NCBI RefSeq assembly: GCF_900101705.1
Contig: NZ_FNAC01000011.1
Location: forward strand, 1 to 64,000
Source: Algoriphagus faecimaris
GTDB taxonomy: Bacteria; Bacteroidota; Bacteroidia; Cytophagales; Cyclobacteriaceae
Length of the DNA: 64,000 bases
Direction: 5' to 3'
Shown here piece by piece: positions 34,289-42,526 of the stretch. The translations under genes and the position numbers were made by a program. Positions within the stretch are counted from its first letter, which is position 1. Each line of letters opens with the position of its first letter. Below the pieces are notes generated by a model. That model searched no databases. It was not told where the DNA came from and saw nothing but the letters and a program-made list of their open reading frames with translations.

Positions 34289-35988
34289 CAAAATCTTGCC
34301 AGATAGCCAAAGTGAATTTTTGAAAGGGATAGAGAAAAGGCCTGTTCATTTGATTTTCCTACTGCATAGATAAATCTAAACAATCCATTGCCTGTATCTA
34401 AATTAAGACCTGCACCTACAGCTACAGGTTTGTCCTTTCGACCCCCAAAGTTAGGGTTTTCTAAAATCCCTGCATCCACAAAAATCAGAAGGTAGGATTC
34501 TCGATCAAAAAAAAGTCGCTGCTCCATAGTTAGATAAGAATAGGTCGAAGCAAAAAAATTGTTCTCATTGAAACCTCGGATACTTTGTAGTCCCCCGATA
34601 CGGTATAAATCATTGAGAAAGAGATTTTCATTTTGAATCAGACCGCTGGCAGATCGGAAAAACATGCCCCAAAAAGATTTGACAAAAAAGTGTTTCTCCA
34701 TATCCAATTGCAAGGCATACTGTGGGGTATTTAGGTTCAGACCTTCGTACAGTTCCTCAGGAAGGGCCGTGTTCTGAAGGATACGTTTATTTCCCGTAGC
34801 AAAGTCCAACCCAAATCTGAATCCTCTCCTAGGAAATATGGGTTGATCCAACCAATCCCCCTCCAATTTGATCCCATATTCATTCCACCGAAAATCAGCA
34901 AAATCAGGTAAACGATCCAAACCTTGAAATCCTGAGCTTGCTAAGAGGTCACTTGCCTGTCGCTTGGTAAAGAAAGTGAGGTAAAAATTCTGATTGGCCC
35001 TAAATCCCACATTCAATCCTAATTCCCTCTTGATAAAGGAGGTATCCTGCTTCAGCAAACTAAACTCCCCACTCAGATCAATGCCTGAATTAAAAATAAA
35101 TGATTCTTTTACCCTCAAGTCCAAGCTCTGCGTTTGTTCATTAAACCGCTGCCATTTCAAAATCACATCTCTGCCTCTTCCCCCGAGATGATACAGTCTC
35201 AAATCCAGCTGCCCCGTCACCAAAACTTTCCCTGGATCATTCTCATTTGGAAGTAATCCGATGATTCCGTCAATGACATTGGCATTCCTCTCTCTTAGTA
35301 AAAAAGTAGGCTGAGCTTTTTGCAATCGAAAAATAGCCTGAGGCTTTCCCTGCAATTCGAAATAAGGAGAGCGACTCAGCCGAAGGGCGCTTTCATCAAG
35401 CTGTCGCTGAGAAAAAACATCTCCCACCTCTATCCCACTCAGCCGCTGCAAATACTTCGGATTGGTTTTACTCGAAGAATTTATCCCAATACTATCCCAC
35501 AAGATCAATGGCCCCTGGTCAAGCATCAGTTTTCCAGAAAGCCTACCACTATCAAGGCGGACACTATCCATTCGGATAGACGCAAAAGGATGGCCGGTAT
35601 TCTCCAATTTAGTCAAGATATCTTTGACCAATAAACTATACTTATCCAGTGAAAGTACACCCCATTCACTTTGAGAGATCAACCCACTTGGGAGATTTCC
35701 ATTTTTAAGCTGAAGGGTCTCTACCTTTGGTCCCAAGTAAAACCTTACCCTGAGGGAGTCATTCTGATCGTAGACCTTTTCCCAACTTGATCCCAAAAAT
35801 CCACTGAGGGCAAATTGCTGTTTTAAAGAATCTAAGCCTTTGACCCGAGCCTCCTCCGAATTAAAAGTCTCCCAATTCACCGTTTTCTCAGTCTCCAATT
35901 CCCAACCTAAGACATAGCCTTCCTGACCCATCAGCGGATGGACATAGAGCAAAAAAATCCAAAAACACCATTTGGTCGGATTACTCAA
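34288..35988 (-). CDS. BamA/TamA-like outer-membrane barrel protein
   Basis: A 566-residue protein: a signal peptide (MSNPTKWCFWIFLLYVHPLMGQ), POTRA-like repeats (about 70-200, including GLISQSEWGVLSLDKYSLLVKD and SGIEVGDVFSQRQLDESALRL), and a C-terminal barrel with the Omp85-type GGLQSIRGFNENNFF near 465-480 and the final FGYLARF. It should insert or export outer-membrane proteins or lipids. It is shorter and more divergent than the true BamA at 61407. The start is a TTG at 35988; I see no ATG alternative that keeps the signal peptide. It is the first gene of the minus-strand line that ends with gldN. Confidence 0.75.
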   Translation of the reverse strand: MSNPTKWCFWIFLLYVHPLMGQEGYVLGWELETEKTVNWETFNSEEARVKGLDSLKQQFALSGFLGSSWEKVYDQNDSLRVRFYLGPKVETLQLKNGNLPSGLISQSEWGVLSLDKYSLLVKDILTKLENTGHPFASIRMDSVRLDSGRLSGKLMLDQGPLILWDSIGINSSSKTNPKYLQRLSGIEVGDVFSQRQLDESALRLSRSPYFELQGKPQAIFRLQKAQPTFLLRERNANVIDGIIGLLPNENDPGKVLVTGQLDLRLYHLGGRGRDVILKWQRFNEQTQSLDLRVKESFIFNSGIDLSGEFSLLKQDTSFIKRELGLNVGFRANQNFYLTFFTKRQASDLLASSGFQGLDRLPDFADFRWNEYGIKLEGDWLDQPIFPRRGFRFGLDFATGNKRILQNTALPEELYEGLNLNTPQYALQLDMEKHFFVKSFWGMFFRSASGLIQNENLFLNDLYRIGGLQSIRGFNENNFFASTYSYLTMEQRLFFDRESYLLIFVDAGILENPNFGGRKDKPVAVGAGLNLDTGNGLFRFIYAVGKSNEQAFSLSLSKIHFGYLARF

Positions 35989-36005
35989 GAGCTTGAGGGT
36001 TTGAT

Positions 36006-36013
36006 TATCTTTG
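36006..36013 (+). promoter_or_regulatory. probable -7 box for hemW
   Basis: TATCTTTG fits TAnnTTTG and lies 20 bp before the hemW start codon. No convincing -33 TTTG is present at the right distance. Confidence 0.35.
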
Positions 36014-36032
36014 CAAATTAAAAGAAATAGAC

Positions 36033-37154
36033 ATGGCAGGCATTTATATCCACATACCTTTTTGTAAGCAAGCCTGCAGATATTGTGATTTTCATTTTAG
36101 CACCAACACCTCCACCCTAGAGCAGATGGTGAAGATGATCGGAAAAGAGGCAAGCTTGAGATCGGACTATTTTAAAAATAAATCAGTCGAAACCATCTAT
36201 TTCGGCGGAGGGACTCCTTCCTTACTAGCCCCCAAATGGATTGAGTTTATTCTTCAGGTGATCCAGGAAGAATTTGACTTAGACCTGAAAGAAGTCACGC
36301 TTGAAGCTAATCCGGATGACCTAAGTGAGGAAAATTTAGCACAATGGAAATCGCTTGGCTTCGATCGTCTGAGCTTAGGGATCCAAAGTTTTGATGAGGA
36401 AGTACTTCGCTTTTACAATCGGGCACATAGTGCCGAGGAATCTTATCATGCCATAGAAATGGCTCGGGCTGCGGGTTTCAAAAAATTCAGTATGGATTTG
36501 ATTTATGGGTTTCCTTGGCCCAACCATCTCATCTGGGAGAGGGATTTACAGACCGCCCTCGAGCAGAACCCCGGTCATCTTTCCTGCTATGCGCTGACAG
36601 TAGAGCCAAAAACTGCTTTAGGCAATTGGACCGAAAAAGGCAAGTTCAGTCCTGCTTCAGAAGAATTTGTCGCCGAGCAATTTGAAATCATGCAGCTAAT
36701 GACTGAGAAGGCAGGATATGAGCAATATGAAATTTCTAACTTTTCCCTTCCTGATCATCGCGCTATTCACAATACCTCCTATTGGCTAGGAAAGCCCTAC
36801 TTGGGATTAGGTCCCGGTGCTCATTCCTTTGATGGTGAGAATCGCGGCTCCAATCCAAGAAGCAATCCCGGCTACCTAAAGCATCTGCAGGCTGGTATAC
36901 TTCCTCTCGAAGTAGAGCAACTGAGTAAAAATGAGCAAATAAATGAGTACCTCTTGACCGGCTTGCGAACTAGCTGGGGCATAGACTTGACTTGGCTTCA
37001 GGAACATCATGGAATCAACCTGAAAAATGAAAAACAAGCCGTACTTACCAAAATGGAATCCGAAGGTTGGCTCCTTTGGAAAGATAATAAGCTATCTTTG
37101 AGCAAAAGCGGTAAACTAATCGCTGACAGTATCGCATCAACATTATTTTTGTAA
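36033..37154 (+). CDS. hemW: radical SAM heme chaperone HemW
   Basis: A 373-residue radical SAM protein with the three-Cys cluster motif CKQACRYC (Cys11, Cys15, Cys18) preceded by IYIHIPF, the HemW signature. The GGGTPSLL loop (about 63-70) binds SAM, and EANPDDLSEE follows. An HemN-type C-terminal domain completes it. HemW binds heme and hands it to respiratory proteins; it is often misannotated as coproporphyrinogen dehydrogenase. The additional Cys after the third ligand in true HemN (CxxxCxxCxC) is replaced by Phe (CDF), supporting HemW. It is followed 7 bp later by the DUF721 gene. Confidence 0.93.
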   Translation: MAGIYIHIPFCKQACRYCDFHFSTNTSTLEQMVKMIGKEASLRSDYFKNKSVETIYFGGGTPSLLAPKWIEFILQVIQEEFDLDLKEVTLEANPDDLSEENLAQWKSLGFDRLSLGIQSFDEEVLRFYNRAHSAEESYHAIEMARAAGFKKFSMDLIYGFPWPNHLIWERDLQTALEQNPGHLSCYALTVEPKTALGNWTEKGKFSPASEEFVAEQFEIMQLMTEKAGYEQYEISNFSLPDHRAIHNTSYWLGKPYLGLGPGAHSFDGENRGSNPRSNPGYLKHLQAGILPLEVEQLSKNEQINEYLLTGLRTSWGIDLTWLQEHHGINLKNEKQAVLTKMESEGWLLWKDNKLSLSKSGKLIADSIASTLFL

Positions 37155-37160
37155 ATCTCC

Positions 37161-37475
37161 ATGAACCAAAACAAGTATTTTCCCGGAAGAAAAAAAGAAG
37201 CCGCCCCCTTGGAAGAAGCCTTTCAAGAGCTTCTGAAGGCTTACCGGCTAGAGGACAAGTTCAAAGAGAAGTCTTTGATTCATGACTGGGGAGAGCTCGT
37301 AGGGAAAACAATTTCAGACCGAACAGAGTCCGTTTTCATTCGTCAGAATAAACTCTTTGTAAAAATAAGTTCAGGACCGATCAAGCGTGAATTGCAAATG
37401 AGTAGAAGTAAGATTATGGGACTGATCGAGGAAAAATATGGCAAAGAACTGATCGAAGAAATTGTGTTTTTATAA
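37161..37475 (+). CDS. DUF721 family protein
   Basis: A 104-residue protein of the DUF721/DciA-like family: an N-terminal helix (LEEAFQELLKAYRLEDKFKEKSLIHDWGELVG) and a strand-rich C-terminal half with VKISSGPIKRELQMSRSKIM. In other bacteria DciA proteins load the replicative helicase. For the Bacteroidota form the role is not established. The gene is 6 bp after hemW and probably shares its message. It is full length for the short Bacteroidota form. Confidence 0.82.
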   Translation: MNQNKYFPGRKKEAAPLEEAFQELLKAYRLEDKFKEKSLIHDWGELVGKTISDRTESVFIRQNKLFVKISSGPIKRELQMSRSKIMGLIEEKYGKELIEEIVFL

Positions 37476-37578
37476 ATCAAACTCATTAATTATAATTTTT
37501 TAACAGTTCTACAGTTAGCTTAAAAGTGAATAGCCCTTTTTTTCGGATTCCAATGAGTAATATTGGGAATTGAAGTCC

Positions 37579-39639
37579 ATGCCAAAACTACCATCCCTAC
37601 ATATCGGCAAGCTCAGCTTTTTAATGGCCATACTAGTCTGGCTAGCACTGCTTTTTGTGGATTTGGTGCGTCTATTCGGGAAAATCAACAATATTGATGC
37701 AGGGATCTCTGAAGAATTTACCTGGATTTTGGAGATTCTTTTCTTTTTGATGGTATACTGGTTCTATCAGTTTAGAATCAGCAAAGACTCCAAAAATAAT
37801 TTTCTTGAGCTTATCTGGAGAGCAGCATCTACCGGAATTTTTGCCACAGGCGTCTATATATTGGTTCAGGTGTTCTACTACCTATTAGGAGACAGCAAGC
37901 TGGCTGAGGAGCCTTTTCTGAGAAATTTCTTCTACCATGTGCATTTTGCCCTGATCTCGATTTTTATCATTTCTACTGCTCTGATTTGGAAAACGCTCAT
38001 CCTATATCAAAAAAACAAACAAGTCGTCAAGCAATGGCAAACCTATGAGCTTATCCTACTGGGCACCTTGTTTTTTGTCTTTTTCCAGCCGGTTTCATTC
38101 GATTATCCTTTTCTTTTTGTCCTTTCGATCACCGTCCTGATGGCGGGAGTCCTATCGGTCAATCTCAAATGGATCCCCTACCTTACCTTTAAAGAGAAGT
38201 GGAAGTCTCTCCTTTTTCTGTTTCTCATTTTATTTTGCTCCGGTCTCCTCTTTTTTCAGACCAATCGCTTCCTATCATCCACAGATATTTATCCTATCAA
38301 TCTCCTGGATAATCTGTTTCTGATCTCTCTCTTTTTCTTCACGATCATCTATGCTTTATTCAGCTTTTTGGTTACCCTATTCAATTTGCCTACCTCTTCA
38401 GTTTTTGAGCAAAAGCTGACCGAGGCAATCAACTTTCAGCGACTTAGTCAATCCATTAAACCCGACGAAAATGAAGAGCAGGTTTTGGATATTTTGCTTG
38501 ACTCTTGCATGAGCGCCTCCTACGCAGATGCCGCTTGGCTAGAGGTAAATCGAGAAGAGGAAAATGAAATTATCCAAGATCGATTTCTGGGAAAAGCTTC
38601 AAAAAAAGAATTGTATGCGCTGCTTGAAAAAAACAAAGCCCGAAAACAATGGCTAGAGGCAGACGTGCCTGACCTCCTTCAGCCGCTTTCTATTCGCCTC
38701 GACCACCCCAAATACCTAACGGGATTGATCGTGCCTCTAGTGGTGAATAAATCCTTGATCGGGCAGCTCGTCTTATTCAAAGAAGTACGAGATGGATTTA
38801 ACAAAGAAATGATTACCATCATCAGCACCTTTGTACGTCAAGCGAGTATTGCGGTCGAAAATCACCGATTGCTAAATCAGGCCGTCCGCAATGAACGCTA
38901 TCAGGAGGAATTAAAAATCGCCCAACGAGTGCAAAAAGCATTGCTCCCATCTAAACTCGACCATAACGATGCTTTTGAAATCTGTGCCTATTCCAATGCC
39001 GCGGACGAAGTCGGAGGTGACTACTACGACACTTTTCAGCTGGACAAAAATCGTTTCGTAATCATCATCGGGGATGTCTCTGGTAAAGGAACCTCTGCTG
39101 CTTTTCACATGTCTCAGATGAAAGGGATTTTCCACAGTTTGATTCAGCTCAACCTAAGTCCCGCAACATTTATGATCAGGGCCAATGCTGCCTTAAGTAA
39201 ATGTCTGGAGCGAAATCATTTTATCACCGCCTCTATATTCATACTAGATACCGAGCAAAATACCGTTTGCCATGCGAGAGCGGGACATGTACCTACGCTG
39301 ATGTACCAAAATTCCACTCAAAAAGCAGACTATTTGGGGATTGATGGATTGGGTTTAGGGATTTTAAGAAACATCCAATATGAAAAACACGTTGAGGAAA
39401 AGACCTTCTCCTACCAAAGTGGAGACCTATTAGTTTTATTTACCGACGGGATTGTAGAAGCAAAAAATGAACTACAGCAGCAATTTGGGTTTGAGCAGAT
39501 CAAAACCTTGGTAGAAAAGAATAAATCCAAATCTCCGAGGGAAATACAGTCCATTTTGGTGGATTCTCTTCATGAGTTTGTAGGAGGAGATGGAATGATA
39601 GATGATGATTATTCTACTGTCATTGTAAAATTTACCTGA
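37579..39639 (+). CDS. membrane PP2C-type (SpoIIE) serine phosphatase with GAF domain
   Basis: A 686-residue signalling protein. About seven membrane helices fill residues 12-280, a GAF domain spans about 310-455 (YLTGLIVPLVVNKSLIGQLVLF) and a linker RNERYQEELKIAQRVQKALLPS leads to the SpoIIE phosphatase (about 470-686). Metal-binding Asp residues are in NAADEVGGDYYD, IGDVSGKGTSAA, FTDGIVEAKN and DDYSTVIV. It should dephosphorylate the STAS protein encoded next. The ATG at 37579 is preferred to a TTG three codons earlier. The downstream genes follow with 12 and 7 bp gaps, giving a complete partner-switching module. Confidence 0.9.
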   Translation: MPKLPSLHIGKLSFLMAILVWLALLFVDLVRLFGKINNIDAGISEEFTWILEILFFLMVYWFYQFRISKDSKNNFLELIWRAASTGIFATGVYILVQVFYYLLGDSKLAEEPFLRNFFYHVHFALISIFIISTALIWKTLILYQKNKQVVKQWQTYELILLGTLFFVFFQPVSFDYPFLFVLSITVLMAGVLSVNLKWIPYLTFKEKWKSLLFLFLILFCSGLLFFQTNRFLSSTDIYPINLLDNLFLISLFFFTIIYALFSFLVTLFNLPTSSVFEQKLTEAINFQRLSQSIKPDENEEQVLDILLDSCMSASYADAAWLEVNREEENEIIQDRFLGKASKKELYALLEKNKARKQWLEADVPDLLQPLSIRLDHPKYLTGLIVPLVVNKSLIGQLVLFKEVRDGFNKEMITIISTFVRQASIAVENHRLLNQAVRNERYQEELKIAQRVQKALLPSKLDHNDAFEICAYSNAADEVGGDYYDTFQLDKNRFVIIIGDVSGKGTSAAFHMSQMKGIFHSLIQLNLSPATFMIRANAALSKCLERNHFITASIFILDTEQNTVCHARAGHVPTLMYQNSTQKADYLGIDGLGLGILRNIQYEKHVEEKTFSYQSGDLLVLFTDGIVEAKNELQQQFGFEQIKTLVEKNKSKSPREIQSILVDSLHEFVGGDGMIDDDYSTVIVKFT

Positions 39640-39651
39640 AACAGAAACAAC

Positions 39652-39981
39652 ATGCTTTCCATAACTATCAAAGAAGAACAGCCGCATCATATTCTTCTCC
39701 TAGAAGGTGAAATTGACGCAAGCAATAGCGTAGAGCTCGATGATGCTATTCGAGGCATGATAGAAGGAGGGGCGCAATCCATCATGGTTGATGGCAGGGA
39801 GCTTTCTTACATTTCCTCAGCAGGACTTGGAGTTTTTATGTCCTATCTGGAGGATTTTCAAGAGGCCAACATTCGATTTGTATTATTCGGCCTACATCCC
39901 AATGTTTTTGAAGTATTCAAAATTTTAGGCCTCGATCAGTTAATGACCATTCTCCCGGACAAGGAGGCCGCTACCAAGTAA
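39652..39981 (+). CDS. STAS domain anti-anti-sigma factor-like protein
   Basis: A 109-residue STAS protein. DASNSVELDDAI (about 22-33) and SYISSAGLGVFMSYLE (52-67) are the family core. Ser56 aligns with the phosphorylated serine of SpoIIAA/RsbV. It should bind the kinase encoded next when unphosphorylated and be reset by the SpoIIE phosphatase encoded just before. The three genes lie within 20 bp of each other. The final output partner is unknown, since no sigma factor gene is nearby. Confidence 0.9.
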   Translation: MLSITIKEEQPHHILLLEGEIDASNSVELDDAIRGMIEGGAQSIMVDGRELSYISSAGLGVFMSYLEDFQEANIRFVLFGLHPNVFEVFKILGLDQLMTILPDKEAATK

Positions 39982-39988
39982 TATTAAG

Positions 39989-40402
39989 ATGCTCCACAAG
40001 CTCAAGATATCATGTCAAACTACCGCATTGTCGGAATTGAGGGCCTTTATGGAAAAGGTGCTGGATCCGCTGTGCCTTTCTGAGCATGAGCAGCATCAAA
40101 TCAAATTGGCGGTGGAGGAAGTATGCGCCAATCTGATCATCCATTCTCATCAATGCAATGAAGAAGATATCATTCAACTCACGTTTCATCACCTAGACAA
40201 CCAATTAATTTTTGAAATCCAAGACCAAGGAGAAGCTTTTAATATGCTGGAGTATGAAGCTCCGGATCTTAAAAATGTGATTGCACAGAAAAGAAAAGGC
40301 GGCTTAGGCATCATTTTGGTAAAGAAGATAATGGACGAAATCCAGTTTGAAAGTAAGTCCGGTACCAATATCTGTCGGCTGATCAAACGTTTCTCTTCCT
40401 AA
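39989..40402 (+). CDS. RsbW/SpoIIAB-like serine kinase (HATPase)
   Basis: A 137-residue GHKL ATPase of the anti-sigma kinase type. The N box is in VEEVCANLIIHSH (about 47-59), the G1-like DQGEAFN is near 80-86, and the G2 region RKGGLGIILVKKIMDEIQ is near 102-119. It should phosphorylate the STAS protein encoded 8 bp upstream. In Firmicutes this kinase holds a sigma factor; in Bacteroidota the target is unclear. Length and motifs are intact. Confidence 0.88.
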   Translation: MLHKLKISCQTTALSELRAFMEKVLDPLCLSEHEQHQIKLAVEEVCANLIIHSHQCNEEDIIQLTFHHLDNQLIFEIQDQGEAFNMLEYEAPDLKNVIAQKRKGGLGIILVKKIMDEIQFESKSGTNICRLIKRFSS

Positions 40403-40449
40403 TTCTTGTTAAATCACTGTTGTCAAAGGCATTTCCCTTGAAATCCTGA

Positions 40450-40457
40450 TAATTTTG
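40450..40457 (+). promoter_or_regulatory. probable -7 box for the SurA-like genes
   Basis: TAATTTTG fits TAnnTTTG and lies 35 bp before the first prolyl isomerase gene. The TTG candidates upstream are at the wrong spacing (9 or 27 bp), so only the -7 is supported. Confidence 0.33.
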
Positions 40458-40491
40458 TAACATTGCATCTTCAAAATCAGCAATCTGATCC

Positions 40492-42483
40492 ATGACTATC
40501 CGCAAGGCTTCGGTATTTTCATTCTCTTTATTACTACTGACAATGTTCGGCAGTCCAAGTATTGCCCAAAATTCAACTACTTCCGACGAATTGATTACAG
40601 TAGATGGCCAGTCTGTGGATAAGGATGAATTTATTTATCTGATGGGAAAAGGCTCCAATGGATCACCAGGACTGAGCAGAAAGGATTTTGAGGAAAACCT
40701 CGAGCTATTTATCAACTATAAACTCAAAGTACGCGAAGCGGAAGCCCTAGGATTACATGAGTCTTTCGAGTTTAGACAAGAGTTTGAGGCCTTCAAAGAA
40801 AATTTAAAGGCCCCTTTCTTGATCAAAAATTCACTAGAAGAGGGAGAGCTTCGAAAATCCTACGCAAGGATGCAGGAAGTGATTCGAGCCAGCCATATTT
40901 TATTTCAGTTTCCTCCTAATGCGAGCTCGGAGGATAGCTTGATCGTCTTAAAGATGGCACTAAAGGTTCGTCAGGAAATCTTGGCAGGAGGTGACATCAA
41001 TGCCTTAGCGGTAGAATACTCAGACGATCCCTCTGCCAGAACTAATCAAGGGGATTTGGGCTATTTTACTTCCCTACAGATGGTGCAGCCCTTTGAAGAT
41101 GCTGCCTATGGTCTAAAACCCGGCGATGTCTCCGAGCCTATTCTTACTAGCTTCGGCTACCACATCATCAAAGTACAAGAACGCAAACCGAACCCGGGTC
41201 AAGTGAAGGTTTCTCATATTTTGGTAAGAGTGAATCAGGATAATCCCAACTCCGAGGATCAAGCCAAAAGAAAAGTAGCAGACATCTACACCGAAATTCA
41301 AAAACCTACCACAGTCTGGGAGGATATCGTAAAGAATTACTCTGAGGATCCTGCTACCAACCAAAAAGGAGGACTTCTTCCTTGGTTTAGTGTGGGTAAC
41401 ATGATCCCGGATTTTGAAAACACAGCCTTTGCCTTGACAGAGGCAGGGGAAGTTTCTCCTCCCATCAAAACACGCTATGGTTATCATATCTTGCGATTAG
41501 AAGATAGGAAACCTCTGGATTCGTTTGAGCAAATGGAAGATCAAATTCGCTCCAGAATCCTGCGCGAATCACGATCTACCATGATCCAATCTCAGGTTTT
41601 GGCTATCCAAAAGTCCCGCTATGGATTTAAGGAAAATGATCCCTTGGTCAGCAGACTCCAAAATGAGCTCTACCAAATTCCAAAGGAACAATTTCAAAAT
41701 CAAATCAATCAGCTCGGCCTGTCTGGAGATGAAGAGCTCTTCAAAATCAAAAGTACTGATTACAAAATCAGTGATTTTATAGATTTCTTGGCTTGGGATG
41801 AAGCCAACCCAAAGCCCAAAAACCAAGGCTACTTTGAGTTTTGGTATGATCGATACCTAGGCTTCCTTCTCGATCAAAAGGAGGAGGAAGATTTGGAGTC
41901 TTCCAATAAAGAGTACCAAATGCTGCTCAAAGAATACCGTGACGGCATCCTGCTTTTTTCATTGATGAATGAGAAGGTATGGCAGAAAGGAATTCAAGAC
42001 TCCTTGGGTCAACGAAGATATTATGAACAGCATATTGACAATTATCGCTGGGAGGAACGGATGCCAGCTCTTATTGTGAAAGTTCTGGAAAATGACAAAC
42101 TGGAAAATGCTAAGTCAGCCCTATCCAATCAACAGTACAGTGAAGCCTTTGTAGAGGAATTTACCGAGCAAGCGCGCCAAAACACCCCTTTAGCCTATCG
42201 AATAGAAAGCGGAAAGCTAGAGATTCGTGAACACCCAATACTTTCTCTTTCAAATGCTACTCCCGGTTTTGAGGAATTGACTATTGAAGGCGAGCGCTAC
42301 TTATTATTAAAAGGGGAAACTATACCCGCTGGTCCGAAGAAATTTGAAGAAACCCGAGGACAGGTAATCAAGGATTATCAGGAACATCTTGACAAACAGC
42401 TTCTGGAAAACCTCCGAAGCAAGTACGCTGTACAAATCAATAAAACAGCCATAGAAGAAGCTTTCGTGGCTATCAATCAGTAA
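40492..42483 (+). CDS. SurA-like periplasmic peptidyl-prolyl isomerase with two parvulin domains
   Basis: A 663-residue exported protein. The signal peptide is about 1-26 (ending SIAQ). A SurA-type N-domain precedes two PpiC/rotamase domains at about 130-225 (RASHILFQF ... GDLGYFTSLQMVQPFEDAAY ... FGYHIIKVQER) and 236-345 (VSHILVRV ... GGLLPWFSVGNMIPDFENTAF ... YGYHILRLEDR). A long C-terminal region (350-663), rich in Glu and Gln, has no known domain. It should help outer-membrane proteins fold. It forms a pair with the second isomerase gene 43 bp on. Confidence 0.87.
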   Translation: MTIRKASVFSFSLLLLTMFGSPSIAQNSTTSDELITVDGQSVDKDEFIYLMGKGSNGSPGLSRKDFEENLELFINYKLKVREAEALGLHESFEFRQEFEAFKENLKAPFLIKNSLEEGELRKSYARMQEVIRASHILFQFPPNASSEDSLIVLKMALKVRQEILAGGDINALAVEYSDDPSARTNQGDLGYFTSLQMVQPFEDAAYGLKPGDVSEPILTSFGYHIIKVQERKPNPGQVKVSHILVRVNQDNPNSEDQAKRKVADIYTEIQKPTTVWEDIVKNYSEDPATNQKGGLLPWFSVGNMIPDFENTAFALTEAGEVSPPIKTRYGYHILRLEDRKPLDSFEQMEDQIRSRILRESRSTMIQSQVLAIQKSRYGFKENDPLVSRLQNELYQIPKEQFQNQINQLGLSGDEELFKIKSTDYKISDFIDFLAWDEANPKPKNQGYFEFWYDRYLGFLLDQKEEEDLESSNKEYQMLLKEYRDGILLFSLMNEKVWQKGIQDSLGQRRYYEQHIDNYRWEERMPALIVKVLENDKLENAKSALSNQQYSEAFVEEFTEQARQNTPLAYRIESGKLEIREHPILSLSNATPGFEELTIEGERYLLLKGETIPAGPKKFEETRGQVIKDYQEHLDKQLLENLRSKYAVQINKTAIEEAFVAINQ

Positions 42484-42526
42484 AAAACTTTAAAACTTAC
42501 GGACTAAAATCCCGAAGTGAATACGA

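Noticed and set aside
41113..41487. 124-residue minus-strand ORF inside the first SurA-like gene
   Set aside because: It is a shadow ORF in a gene with clear parvulin domains and shows no recognisable protein features.
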